64,000 bases of DNA from Poseidonibacter antarcticus (GTDB taxonomy: Bacteria > Campylobacterota > Campylobacteria > Campylobacterales > Arcobacteraceae), in assembly GCF_003667345.1 (NCBI RefSeq), contig NZ_RCWF01000014.1, positions 1-64,000 of the forward strand, in the 5' to 3' direction. Shown piece by piece: positions 55,814 through 64,000 of this stretch (its first letter is position 1; every line of letters starts with the position of its first letter). The notes under the pieces were generated by a model that had not been told where the DNA came from, did no database searches, and saw nothing but the letters and a program-made list of their open reading frames with translations. Made by a program: the position numbers and the translations under genes.

Positions 55814-57165
55814 CCAAAAATTTTATTCATCATATCTTTATCACCATAAGTCATAATTTGTTTCTCTAAATTTTCAAGTCTTTTAGATTCATTACTTGCT
55901 TTTTCTTTCCAATATTCTAATTTCTGAACTAAAACATCATCCGTTTCAATTGCTTCATATTTTTCTCTTAATTTTGTTAATGCGTTAGTAATTTCATCAA
56001 TTTCAATTTGAAAATTAACTTCTATTTGTTTCTTTTCTTTTAAAAATTTATTTTCATTATCTTCTATTTTAATTTTTAATCTTTTAATATCTTGTCTTAA
56101 ATCTGAATTTTCTTTTGACAATTTTAAAGAGGTATTATGTTTATCTGAATTTCTTTTATAAATAGATAATTCACTTTTTAAATTTCTATTTTCTAAAGAA
56201 TATTTTTCAGCTGTATATATATATTTATCTGTATTTTTTTGAACTTTAAAAAGTTCATTTTGAGCATTTTCAAGTTTAATCTTTAAATCATTAATAATTG
56301 CATATTGTTCAGCATTACCTTCTTTACTTCTTATAAAAATCTCACTTTTATCTTTCATTAAAGCACGTTGCATTTCTCTTTTTCTAACTAATTCTTCTGT
56401 AATATCTTTTTGAATAGAAATAGCACCTTCAACTTCTCCAGCATCATTTAAAATTGTAATCATATAACAGTCAGTAGTAAAAAATCCATTATCTTTTGTT
56501 CTATTTTTTAAATTTCCATGCCATGGTTTATTATTAAGAACTTCGGCATACATTTTTACATATAAGTCATTTGAAGTATCAAGATGTTTTAAAAACTTAA
56601 AGTCTTGTCCAATTAATTCTTCTTTTGAATATCCAGAAATCTTGCAACAAAGTTCATTTACTTTTACAATTTTCATATGAATATCAGTTTCAATAACAAT
56701 ATTATTTAAATCAGTAACTTCTTTATACTTTTCTAACTCTTTATTCTTCTGATCTATTAAAAAATCTTGATATAAAATTTCAGCTAAATCATTCATAAGT
56801 GAAAGTAAATGTCTTATGTCAATTGGTTTTATTATATATTCATAAATCTTTAATTTTATAGCTTCTGAGAGAAATTCATTATCTGAATGTGCTGTTGCAA
56901 AAAAAATAGGAACTTTTGAATCAACTCCACGTATTGCTTTTACCATATCAATACCACTTAATTTTGGCATATTAATATCTGATAAAATAATATCAATTTC
57001 ATCCTGATTACGAAGATAAATTTCTAAACCTTCTTTTCCATCTTCTGCTGTATATACAGTTTCAAAAAAATTAGATAATAACTGAGATAATTCAGTTCGA
57101 ATAGTAGCATCATCTTCTACATATAATATTCTTAGACGTTTAAGTAATTTTTTATCTATTTCCAT
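55810..57165 (-). CDS. Receiver-PAS protein with long coiled coil, no catalytic output domain
   Basis: The 451-residue protein has a receiver domain (about 5-130, acceptor Asp in IILSDINMPKLSG near 61), a PAS domain (about 150-270, VIETDIHMKIVKVNELCCKISGYSKEELIGQDF) and a heptad-rich coiled coil (about 285-440). It ends DKDMMNKIFG. No kinase, GGDEF, EAL or DNA-binding domain is visible. It follows a single-domain receiver and CheW in one operon, so a scaffold or adaptor role in a chemosensory path is possible, but no function is established. Confidence 0.85.
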   Translation of the reverse strand: MEIDKKLLKRLRILYVEDDATIRTELSQLLSNFFETVYTAEDGKEGLEIYLRNQDEIDIILSDINMPKLSGIDMVKAIRGVDSKVPIFFATAHSDNEFLSEAIKLKIYEYIIKPIDIRHLLSLMNDLAEILYQDFLIDQKNKELEKYKEVTDLNNIVIETDIHMKIVKVNELCCKISGYSKEELIGQDFKFLKHLDTSNDLYVKMYAEVLNNKPWHGNLKNRTKDNGFFTTDCYMITILNDAGEVEGAISIQKDITEELVRKREMQRALMKDKSEIFIRSKEGNAEQYAIINDLKIKLENAQNELFKVQKNTDKYIYTAEKYSLENRNLKSELSIYKRNSDKHNTSLKLSKENSDLRQDIKRLKIKIEDNENKFLKEKKQIEVNFQIEIDEITNALTKLREKYEAIETDDVLVQKLEYWKEKASNESKRLENLEKQIMTYGDKDMMNKIFG

Positions 57166-57168
57166 ATT

Positions 57169-57558
57169 TTATTTTACTTTCATACTTGTTATAAGTTCAA
57201 TAAACTTTATAAAATCAAAAGGTTTTAATAAATATTCACGAACACCATATTCTTTTGCTTTCATTATATATTCTTCTTCAGTATGTGCAGACATTACAAT
57301 TATTGGAATATGAAGGTCTTGATTTGCAATGTTCTTTATCATATCTAAACCATTCATTACAGGCATATTAATATCAGTAATAATTACATCAATATCTGGA
57401 TTTTTTTTTAGTAATTCTAATGCTTCTAAGCCATTATTTGCAGTGAGAAAATTTGCTTGTAGTTTTGTTAATGCATCACTAATTATAGATAATAAGTCTT
57501 TTTCATCCTCAACAAAAAGAAGTTTAAGACCTCTTAGTTTTTCTATTTTTTCATGCAT
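57169..57558 (-). CDS. Single-domain response regulator
   Basis: The 129-residue protein is a CheY-like receiver with the acidic pair VEDE (about 16-19), phospho-acceptor in VIITDINMPVMNG, IVMSAH and the conserved lysine in LLKPFDF. It has no output domain. It lies between CheW (15-base gap) and the receiver-PAS gene (3-base gap), suggesting one phosphorelay. Confidence 0.9.
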   Translation of the reverse strand: MHEKIEKLRGLKLLFVEDEKDLLSIISDALTKLQANFLTANNGLEALELLKKNPDIDVIITDINMPVMNGLDMIKNIANQDLHIPIIVMSAHTEEEYIMKAKEYGVREYLLKPFDFIKFIELITSMKVK

Positions 57559-57573
57559 AATTTTCCTATATGT

Positions 57574-58053
57574 TTAATCTTTTAATTCTTCTTTATCTAC
57601 TACTCTTTCTATATCCATAACAACAAGCATTTCATTATTATCCAATCGTACATAACCTTTTAAATATTTAGAAGGAATAGCTGAACCCATTTCAGAAACA
57701 GGTGCTAAGGTACTTGTATCTAATCTTTGAACATCATCAACCAAATCAACAATAATCCCAACCATTCTTTTATCTTCAGTTATTACAGCAATTACAGATG
57801 TATTTTCATCATAAGTGCTTACACTTGTATTAAATTTTATTCGAATATCCAAAATAGGTACAACTTCACCTCGTAAATTTATAAGTCCTTTTACCCAATC
57901 TGAAGTATTTGGTAGTGGTGTAATATTATCTGGATAAGTTAAGATTTCTCTAATTTTTGGTAACTCAATTGCATATTTCATTGAACCTAGCTCAAATGTC
58001 ATAAATTCACTAGTATTTGCATAATTAATTACTTTTTCTTCATTAACATCCAT
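57574..58053 (-). CDS. cheW: CheW-like chemotaxis coupling protein
   Basis: The 159-residue CheW domain reads FMTFELGSMKYAIELPKIREIL, VKGLINLRGEVVPILDIRIKF and VDDVQRLDTSTL, the pattern of adaptors linking receptors to CheA. No cheA gene is in the window. It leads an operon with two receiver genes, so it could serve either the main flagellar chemotaxis array or a separate one. Confidence 0.9.
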   Translation of the reverse strand: MDVNEEKVINYANTSEFMTFELGSMKYAIELPKIREILTYPDNITPLPNTSDWVKGLINLRGEVVPILDIRIKFNTSVSTYDENTSVIAVITEDKRMVGIIVDLVDDVQRLDTSTLAPVSEMGSAIPSKYLKGYVRLDNNEMLVVMDIERVVDKEELKD

Positions 58054-58123
58054 AATTTTCCTTTATTTGTATGCTTCATTATCAACGTATTATAATTTAT
58101 TCTAGCGATTATAAACTTAAAAC

Positions 58124-59377
58124 TTATTGTTTTTTTAAATTATTTATTACACACGTAGCAATATATTTAGGACTTTGTAAAGAGACTGTATCGCCTACTT
58201 TTAAATTATCTAAAGAAATTATTTTATTCTCTTTTGATATTTGTACAAATCCATTTTTATCTTTTTTATTAGGATGATTTAATTCATAATTATTTTTTAA
58301 TAAATCAATATTATTTTGAAGTTTTGATATATTTTGAGAATAATTATTTTTAAAAGTTTTTACAAGCATTTCTATTTCATTTTCATAATGTATTATTTTT
58401 TGAGATAAATTTGATTGAAAAGAAGATTTTAAAAGTTTTATTTCTGATTCAATAAATTTAAACTTACTTTCCATTGAATTTTGTTCAAATAATCTTTTTA
58501 AATTAATAATATCTTGTTCTTTATTAAATAAAATTCTTTTAAATAAATTATCATATTCATTACGTAAAGAATCCAAATACATTCTATGCTCATTTATATC
58601 AGGAAGAGCAATTTCAATTGCATTAGATGGAGTTGCTGCTCGAACATCAGCTACAAAATCTGAAATTAAATAATCAACTTCATGACCAACTGCTGAAATA
58701 ATAGGAGTATTAGCTTCATAAATAGCATTTGCAACTATTTCTTCATTAAAAGCCCATAAATCTTCAATACTTCCACCACCACGACCTACAATCATAATAT
58801 CAACACATAAAGTATCCGCATATTTAATAGCATTTGAAATATCATAAGCAGAACCCTCACCTTGAACTAAAGTTGGAATTAAAATAAATTCAACCAGTGG
58901 CCAACGATGAAGTGCTACTTTTTTCATATCTTCAATAGCTGCACCAGTTGCAGAAGTAACAAGTGCAATTTTTTTAGGATATTTCGGAAGAGTTTTCTTT
59001 CTTAACGGGTCAAAATACCCTTTTTGTTCTAACTTAGTTTTTAATTGTTCATAAGCAAGTGCTAAGGCACCTTGTCCTGAAGGTTCAATTTTATTACATA
59101 ATAATTGATAATTTCCTCTTGGTGCATAAACTGTAATATTTCCAGTAATTACTATTTTTTGTCCAACTTCAAGTCTAAATTTTAAATATTTAGTATTTCC
59201 TCTAAACATTACACAAGAAATAGTAGAATTTTGATCTTTAATAGAAAAATATATATGCCCTGAATTATGATAAGTTAGATTTGAAACTTCACCTTCAACA
59301 TAAACTTGTATAAAAGTTGTCTCTAAAAGAGACTTTATTTGTGAATTTAAAGTTGATACATTAATTGGTGAATTCAT
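58124..59377 (-). CDS. xseA: Exodeoxyribonuclease VII large subunit
   Basis: XseA degrades single-stranded DNA as part of exonuclease VII. The 417-residue protein has the N-terminal OB fold (YVEGEVSNLTYHNSGHIYFSIKD), the catalytic core (VTSATGAAIEDM, RGGGSIEDLWAFNEE, SAVGHEVDYLISDFVADVRAATPSNA) and a long coiled coil, then a short C-terminal segment (GDTVSLQSPKYIATCVI). The length is slightly below the usual 440-460. xseB is not adjacent. Confidence 0.94.
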   Translation of the reverse strand: MNSPINVSTLNSQIKSLLETTFIQVYVEGEVSNLTYHNSGHIYFSIKDQNSTISCVMFRGNTKYLKFRLEVGQKIVITGNITVYAPRGNYQLLCNKIEPSGQGALALAYEQLKTKLEQKGYFDPLRKKTLPKYPKKIALVTSATGAAIEDMKKVALHRWPLVEFILIPTLVQGEGSAYDISNAIKYADTLCVDIMIVGRGGGSIEDLWAFNEEIVANAIYEANTPIISAVGHEVDYLISDFVADVRAATPSNAIEIALPDINEHRMYLDSLRNEYDNLFKRILFNKEQDIINLKRLFEQNSMESKFKFIESEIKLLKSSFQSNLSQKIIHYENEIEMLVKTFKNNYSQNISKLQNNIDLLKNNYELNHPNKKDKNGFVQISKENKIISLDNLKVGDTVSLQSPKYIATCVINNLKKQ

Positions 59378-59397
59378 AAAATCTCTTTCTTCTTAAT

Positions 59398-60108
59398 TTA
59401 TAATTTTTTTGCAATAATTAAAGTTGAAATATTCATAGAAAAAGCTTTTACATGAATTGGTTCAAGTCCTGCTAATTTTAACTCTTTACATAAATTATCA
59501 GTAGTTAAAAATTCATCAATAGAGTTTGGTAAATAAGTATAAGCTTCTTTATTTCTTGAAATTAATCCACCTAAAGTTGGTAAAATTTTATTCATATAGA
59601 AATCTGTTACATAATGAATAGGTTTTGTTTTTTCATTTTTTGTAAATTCAGAAATTACAACTAATCCATCTTTTTTCAGAACTCTTGCAAACTCGACAAA
59701 GGCCTCTTGTCTTTGAACAACATTTCTAATTCCATAAGAAATAGAAATAATATCAGCACAATCACTATCCAGAGGCATAGATGCAGCTCCAGCTTCAATA
59801 AATTCAACATCAGGAAGTTTTTTCTTTGCAACTTCCATCATTCCAACACTTGGATCTACTCCAACAATATTTTCTAATTCAATATTGTTAGTTTCAGCAA
59901 TTTTTTTCCAATGTTGAATCATATCACCTGTTCCACAAGCAACATCAACTATCTTTTCTAATTTCTTTTTCCCATAAAAATCAAAAGCTAAATTACAAGC
60001 TTTATTTCTCCATGATTTATCAATTCCCATCGATAAAACTCTATTTGCAACATCATAAGTTCCAGCAATGTCATTAAACATTGAGACAATTTTTTCTTGT
60101 TTACCCAT
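59398..60108 (-). CDS. ubiE: Ubiquinone/menaquinone biosynthesis C-methyltransferase
   Basis: The 236-residue SAM-dependent enzyme has the UbiE/MenG landmarks YDVANRVLSMGIDKSWR, the SAM loop VDVACGTGDM, SISYGIRNV and FTKNEKTKPI. In Campylobacterota it most likely acts on demethylmenaquinone (MenG). It precedes xseA by 20 bases in the same direction. Confidence 0.93.
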   Translation of the reverse strand: MGKQEKIVSMFNDIAGTYDVANRVLSMGIDKSWRNKACNLAFDFYGKKKLEKIVDVACGTGDMIQHWKKIAETNNIELENIVGVDPSVGMMEVAKKKLPDVEFIEAGAASMPLDSDCADIISISYGIRNVVQRQEAFVEFARVLKKDGLVVISEFTKNEKTKPIHYVTDFYMNKILPTLGGLISRNKEAYTYLPNSIDEFLTTDNLCKELKLAGLEPIHVKAFSMNISTLIIAKKL

Positions 60109-60132
60109 TCTTACTTTTCCTATTTAATTATT

Positions 60133-60402
60133 TTATAATATATATTTTCCAACTAAAAGTCCTAATATAAAACCTATGTTAATTGCAACAGCTAAAAACA
60201 TAAATGACATTTTTTTATCAGATTGTGGAAGTTTTTCTAAAATTTGCTCTTGCTTAATAAGAGTTTTGTCGAAATTTTCACTAGCTCTTCCTAAAGTTTG
60301 GTATGATTCATCCAAAACTTTTGTCGCATTTTTAAGTGCTAATTCTGAAAATTCCATTCTTTCAACAAGTTCTTTTGCTTGTTTAAAACTCATTTCACTC
60401 AT
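60133..60402 (-). CDS. Small tail-anchored protein paired with the ParA-like ATPase
   Basis: No family is recognised. The 89-residue product is mostly helical with a charged, coiled-coil-like N-terminus (MSFKQAKELVERMEFSELAL, TKVLDESYQTLGRASENFDK) and a C-terminal membrane helix (FMFLAVAINIGFILGLLVGKYIL). It starts within the end of the ParA-like gene (ATGA overlap), which suggests a stoichiometric partner: a membrane anchor for the ATPase is a plausible guess. Confidence 0.7.
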   Translation of the reverse strand: MSEMSFKQAKELVERMEFSELALKNATKVLDESYQTLGRASENFDKTLIKQEQILEKLPQSDKKMSFMFLAVAINIGFILGLLVGKYIL

Positions 60403-61190
60403 TTCTTTATATCAATCCAAGTATCTAAATCACAAAAAATTTTATTCAAAACATTAATTACATAATCTTTTGCTTCTGTTTGAATTCTTCTAAAAAACAA
60501 ATATTTTCTTGCACTTTCAATATCACCTAATTCTTTTGCTCTTATTGCTTTTTGTGCAAAATCAGTATTGTTATATGCCATTTCCCAAACAGTTGAACCT
60601 AAGTATCTACTCATTGTGATAACTTTATCATTTTTTACAGGAAAATATTTTGGATTCTTAACAAAATCACAAATTACAGAATTTGAATCAATATATTTAT
60701 GTCCAAAAAAGTTAATAAATTGTTCTTCTATATAATCATCTTCCATAGAAATAGCCCTACTTAATGCAAAGATTACATTATTTGAAGCATTTTCATCAAT
60801 TCTTTTAATTTTTTTCATTGTCGCAATTGCATTTTTCCCATCAAGTTCACCATCACCTAAAGGTATAATCCATTTAACATTTCCAAAAGTTCCTACTTTT
60901 TTTATCTCATCTAATACTAATGAAGATGTTTTATTTCCACCAACATCAACAATAACCTCATGGTTATCATCCATTAAAATCAATTCATCTAATTGAGTTA
61001 ATTTATTAGTTCCTAACATTCTTTTATTTACTATCTCAGTTCTTGTAAATGATTGTGAATCATTATTTTCATCATCAATTTCGATATATGTGATTCTTTT
61101 ACCATGTTTTTTATAAAGATATGGTGCAATAACTTGCATTGCAACTGTAGATTTACCTACACCACCTTTAGTTTGTGGAATAATAATCAT
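60399..61190 (-). CDS. ParA/MinD-like P-loop ATPase, chromosomal, without ParB
   Basis: The 263-residue protein begins MIIIPQTKGGVGKSTVAMQV, the deviant Walker A (KGGVGKST, about 8-15) of the ParA/MinD superfamily, followed by YIEIDDENNDSQSFTRTE and a Walker B-like EVIVDVGGNKTSS. The C-terminal half has no recognisable partner domain. It sits between a DNA glycosylase gene and its small membrane partner, not next to ParB, MinE or oriC genes. Its closest analogues seem to be plasmid-type ParA proteins. Cargo unknown. Confidence 0.82.
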   Translation of the reverse strand: MIIIPQTKGGVGKSTVAMQVIAPYLYKKHGKRITYIEIDDENNDSQSFTRTEIVNKRMLGTNKLTQLDELILMDDNHEVIVDVGGNKTSSLVLDEIKKVGTFGNVKWIIPLGDGELDGKNAIATMKKIKRIDENASNNVIFALSRAISMEDDYIEEQFINFFGHKYIDSNSVICDFVKNPKYFPVKNDKVITMSRYLGSTVWEMAYNNTDFAQKAIRAKELGDIESARKYLFFRRIQTEAKDYVINVLNKIFCDLDTWIDIKK

Positions 61191-61194
61191 TTAA

Positions 61195-61836
61195 TTAACC
61201 TTTTGGATTACGTTTCATAAACTCGATAATTTTCCCATGAAACCTTGAATAAACTTTATTTAATGAGATTTCATAATTATATAATTTGGCTATTTTATCG
61301 TAATTTTCATTAATTCCATATTCGCACCAATTTTGTAATTCTTCGTAACTTTCAAACTCGTATCCAAATCTTTTTAACAATCTATTTGTATAAGAATCTA
61401 CAACCATATACTCTTGTTTACAAGAATAACATAAAATGGCATCGGCAGTTTCAGGACCAATCCCTTTTTGTTCTAAAAGCCATCGTCTATCTACTTTTAA
61501 ACAAAAATTTTCAAATGTTCCAAATACTTCAAGTATATTTTTTGACAATGAGATTAATCTTACAGATTTTTGATTCTTAAAACCACTTGGTGTAATTGCA
61601 AAAATAAGAGTTTGTAAATCAATTTGTGATAATTTTTCAAGAGAGTTTATATTTAAATTTTTTAAATTGTCTAAAGACTTTTCAACATTAGTCCATTTAG
61701 TATTTTGTGTTAAAATGGCACCTAATAAAATTTCAAAACTATTATCATTAGGCCACCAATATTCATCCTTTTCATCTATTAAATTTTGTTCTTTTAAAAA
61801 CAATAATAAATCATAGGAATTAGATATACTAATCAA
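61195..61836 (-). CDS. MagIII-like 3-methyladenine DNA glycosylase (endonuclease III superfamily)
   Basis: The 213-residue protein has the helix-hairpin-helix-GPD fold: ILLGAILTQNTKWTNVEK, the hairpin LLEQKGIGPETADAILCYSCK (in parts QKGIGPETADAI) and the catalytic aspartate D147 in VVDSYTNRLLKRFG. The lysine of bifunctional endonuclease III is replaced by Glu129, and the C-terminal four-cysteine iron-sulfur motif is absent. Both traits match Helicobacter MagIII, a glycosylase for 3-methyladenine with no lyase activity. It overlaps ymdB by eight bases. Confidence 0.82.
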   Translation of the reverse strand: MISISNSYDLLLFLKEQNLIDEKDEYWWPNDNSFEILLGAILTQNTKWTNVEKSLDNLKNLNINSLEKLSQIDLQTLIFAITPSGFKNQKSVRLISLSKNILEVFGTFENFCLKVDRRWLLEQKGIGPETADAILCYSCKQEYMVVDSYTNRLLKRFGYEFESYEELQNWCEYGINENYDKIAKLYNYEISLNKVYSRFHGKIIEFMKRNPKG

Positions 61837-62656
61837 TCATAGCCTTTGTAATAATATATTCTTGATTATTACATAATTTTTTGATTTTAAAACACTGCGT
61901 TGCTTTTCCTTCTTCATTAATATCAGTAACCATCATTTGAAGAATCGATTTGCAAGAACTAGGAACTTCAAAGTGACCACCTAAACCTGTTATTACTTTT
62001 TGAATTGGTATTTTTTTATCCATTCCTATTACATTATCTCTACAACCAGTTAATCCAATATCAGTTAAATATGCAGTATTATTAAATATTTGTAAATCAT
62101 CAGTTCCTACATGAGTATGTGTTCCACAAATCATACTAACTTCATTTTGAAGCATCATAAGCATAATTCTTTTTTCACTTGTAACTTCTGCATGAAAATC
62201 AATAAATATACTTTTAATTCCATCATCGTGAAGTTGATTTACAAGTTTTCTTGCCCAATTAAAAGGATTTTCAACAACAGGCATTGTATATTGTCCCATT
62301 AAATTTATAACTGCAAGTTTTTCAATTCCATTAGGAGTTTGAACTTCACAAACTTTTAAGCCACTTCCAATTAACCCAGCAGGATAATTATCAGGTCTTA
62401 AAACAGGTTTTGTTTCAAGTAAAACCATCATTTCTCTTTTTTTATCAAAAGAGTGATTTCCACCTGTAATTAAATCAATACCCATTTTTAATAATTCATC
62501 ACAATTTTTAATAGTTAAGCCAAAACCATGACTTGCATTTTCACCATTAGCAACTACAAAATCAATATTATATTCTTCTCTTATTTTAGATAAATTTTCT
62601 TTTATTATCTTTCGTCCAGGTCGACCTACTATGTCGCCTATAAATGCAATTCTCAA
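61829..62656 (-). CDS. ymdB: YmdB-family metallophosphoesterase
   Basis: The 275-residue protein has the metal ligands of the TIGR00282 family: GDIVGRPGR (D8), VVANGENASHG, GGNHSFDK, DFHAEVTSEK and GTHTHVGTDD. Members are 2',3'-cyclic-nucleotide phosphodiesterases affecting motility and biofilm choice in Bacillus. The role in Campylobacterota is unknown. It lies upstream of the MagIII-like gene in the same direction. Confidence 0.9.
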   Translation of the reverse strand: MRIAFIGDIVGRPGRKIIKENLSKIREEYNIDFVVANGENASHGFGLTIKNCDELLKMGIDLITGGNHSFDKKREMMVLLETKPVLRPDNYPAGLIGSGLKVCEVQTPNGIEKLAVINLMGQYTMPVVENPFNWARKLVNQLHDDGIKSIFIDFHAEVTSEKRIMLMMLQNEVSMICGTHTHVGTDDLQIFNNTAYLTDIGLTGCRDNVIGMDKKIPIQKVITGLGGHFEVPSSCKSILQMMVTDINEEGKATQCFKIKKLCNNQEYIITKAMID

Positions 62657-62727
62657 TTGAATCCTTCGAAATTTTTTTCATTATATTTTTGTGATTGTAG
62701 CAAGTGTATGGTTAGGGATAACTTTTT

Positions 62728-63885
62728 TTATAGTTTGTTTAACTCTTTTGCACAAATATTTGCTTGTGAAAATGCTATTTGGAAATTAAATCCACCTAAT
62801 TCTCCTGTAATATTTAAGCATTCTCCAATAAAATACAAACCTTTTTGTTTTAAACTTTCAAAAGTATTATGATTAATTTCATCAGTATTAATACCACCTT
62901 TTGTAACTTCAGCTTTTGTATATCCGAAGTTTCCAGCTGGTGAGAATTCATAATATTTTAATTTTGAAAGCTTTTCTCTCTCATCAATTTTTAGTGAAGA
63001 AATAGCTTTATCTTCCAAATCAATTGACTGTAAAAACTCTTCAATAAATCTTTTTGGAAGAGGTAGTGCTGAAGATATTTTTTTATTACTTTTAAAAAAA
63101 TCTTCTATTTTTTTATTTGGCAAAAAATCAATAGCTAGCTGTCCTTTTTTCCAATATAAAGATGAAGTTAAAATTATAGGTCCTGAACATCCCTTATGTG
63201 CAAAAAGTAAAGAACCTTCAAATTTTCTACCATCAACAAAAGTATTAACGTATGTTGAAATCCCTGATAATTTCTTGAACCAAAATTGGTCTTTTTGAAC
63301 GGTAAAACCAACAAGTGCTGGTTCAAGTTTTTCTATTGTATGTCCATATTTTTTAGCAATATCAAATGCAATAGAAGTAGCACCTAAAGAAGAAAAAGAT
63401 AAACCACCACTAGCGATAACTATTTTTTTTGATTGTATATCTTGTTTATTTGTTTTAATTTTATATGAATCTGATTCTATAATATTTTCAATATCTAAAA
63501 CTTTTGTATCAAGATATTTTTTTATATGTGTAGTTAATTTTAAAAACATATCAATAACATCTTGAGATGAGTTACAAAAATAAGTTCCCTTCACAATTTT
63601 AGGATTGATTTTTGGAACAACACCATTTTTATTTAAAAAATTTAATAAATCATCTTTTGTATATTTATGTAAAATCTCTTCTACAAAATCTTTATCACCT
63701 AAATAGTTTTTATTTGTAACAAGCTCATTTGTAATATTACATTTAGCTCCACCTGAAACTTTTATTTTTGAACCAACTTTAGAGTTCGTATCAATAATAC
63801 ATATGTTCTTATATTTTCTTTTATTTAATGTGGAAGCTAGCATCAAAGAACTTGCTCCTCCCCCAATAATCGCTATATCGTAGAT
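62728..63885 (-). CDS. HI0933/BaiN-type NAD(P)/FAD-dependent flavoprotein with apparent ATC start
   Basis: The product shows the HI0933 family core: KVGSKIKVSGGAKCNITNE, KIVKGTYFCNSSQDVIDMF, IVIASGGLSFSSLGATS, ALVGFTV, and the C-terminal FSPAGNFGYTKAEVTKGGI, FIGECLNITGELGGFNFQIAFSQA. The FAD fold needs IYDIAIIGGGASS, which lies upstream of the first TTG/ATG (63846/63843). In that frame the stretch back to the nearest stop has no ATG, GTG or earlier TTG. ATC at 63885 has AAGGA six bases upstream and gives 385 residues. Alternatives are ATA, ATT or a lost start. Confidence 0.75.
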   Translation of the reverse strand: MYDIAIIGGGASSLMLASTLNKRKYKNICIIDTNSKVGSKIKVSGGAKCNITNELVTNKNYLGDKDFVEEILHKYTKDDLLNFLNKNGVVPKINPKIVKGTYFCNSSQDVIDMFLKLTTHIKKYLDTKVLDIENIIESDSYKIKTNKQDIQSKKIVIASGGLSFSSLGATSIAFDIAKKYGHTIEKLEPALVGFTVQKDQFWFKKLSGISTYVNTFVDGRKFEGSLLFAHKGCSGPIILTSSLYWKKGQLAIDFLPNKKIEDFFKSNKKISSALPLPKRFIEEFLQSIDLEDKAISSLKIDEREKLSKLKYYEFSPAGNFGYTKAEVTKGGINTDEINHNTFESLKQKGLYFIGECLNITGELGGFNFQIAFSQANICAKELNKL

Positions 63886-64000
63886 TCTTTTTCCTTTTTA
63901 CAAACAAATCTATTTAAACCATTTATATATTCATATTCTAAAGTATAATTATTGGCTTTTAAAATATTATGTACAATATATAAACCTAATCCAAATGAAT
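63873..64000 (-). CDS. Histidine kinase, C-terminal fragment (starts beyond window)
   Basis: The last 42 codons read SFGLGLYIVHNILKANNYTL then EYEYINGLNRFVCKKEKESTI and a TAG stop. GLGLYIV is the G2 box of the kinase ATPase domain, followed by the usual C-terminal strand pair. The gene enters from outside the window. It overlaps the 5' end of the HI0933-type gene by 13 bases, counted to the ATC start, so translational coupling is possible. Confidence 0.75.
   Translation of the reverse strand, partial: SFGLGLYIVHNILKANNYTLEYEYINGLNRFVCKKEKESTI

Noticed and set aside
63873-63900. A -1 frameshift joining the histidine kinase to the HI0933-type flavoprotein
   Set aside because: The A-rich stretch has no standard X XXY YYZ heptamer in the zero frame that would re-pair well, and such a fusion is not known.

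Overview
The window looks like chromosomal DNA from a member of the Campylobacterota, most likely an Arcobacter-like marine or free-living genus. The evidence is the very low GC content throughout, the strong codon bias to A/T, and families typical of that phylum: a short DksA, a MutS protein fused to an HNH nuclease, DUF4492 directly before cytochrome bd genes, a MagIII-like glycosylase, and AAGGA-type ribosome sites with lone TATAAT boxes. This assignment is an inference from gene content. I saw no rRNA, tRNA, CRISPR array, insertion sequence or prophage, and no gene-free stretch longer than 300 bases.

Layout. 1-11.7 kb: the start of a porin gene, prs, two tandem OmpA-type genes, lepA, a large membrane protein joining a GH17-like domain to a GT2 glucan-synthase domain, comF, hisH-hisA, an unlisted 53-codon membrane-protein gene and an MFS transporter. 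11.7-21.6 kb: a complete quinohemoprotein amine dehydrogenase (QHNDH) locus in the order qhpA-D-C-B-F-E-G on the minus strand, with a TorF-type porin and an AraC-type regulator divergent from it. 21.6-29.2 kb: MutS7-like mutS-HNH, a haem-binding protein, a thioredoxin-like protein, a duplicated DUF1538 transporter with a PII-like tail, then leuA preceded by a leucine-codon leader peptide and hairpin. 29.2-33.1 kb: a signalling set (phosphonate-type binding protein, histidine kinase, response regulator-PAS-GGDEF). 33.1-44.3 kb: housekeeping genes (ftsH, prmA, dusB, dksA, rlmH, thiE, accD, metK, glmS, suhB). 44.5-50.9 kb: an HD-GYP protein, a NifX-like protein, a cytochrome bd operon (DUF4492-cydA-cydB-cydX-like-small ORF), and a TetR gene with two SMR efflux genes and twin operators. 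51.1-64 kb: groES-groEL under a perfect CIRCE element, ispA, a YbaB-family gene, panD, a ferredoxin-like gene, a cyclophilin, a CheW/receiver/receiver-PAS group, xseA, ubiE, a ParA-like ATPase with a small membrane partner, a MagIII-like glycosylase, ymdB, a HI0933-type flavoprotein with no ordinary start codon, and the end of a histidine kinase.

How the genes work together. The qhp locus encodes a periplasmic enzyme that oxidises primary amines, with all the known maturation functions: radical-SAM cross-linking, flavin-dependent tryptophan hydroxylation, leader-peptide proteolysis and ABC export. The AraC gene and repeats near the qhpA promoter suggest regulated expression, and the porin may admit substrate. 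Cytochrome bd could act as a terminal oxidase. c-di-GMP turnover is represented by one GGDEF protein and one HD-GYP protein. The most notable items are the qhp locus, the leuA attenuator, the MutS-HNH fusion, several small overlapping membrane-protein genes missed by length cut-offs, the non-canonical start of the 62.7-63.9 kb flavoprotein, and a ParA-like/membrane-anchor pair of unknown role.
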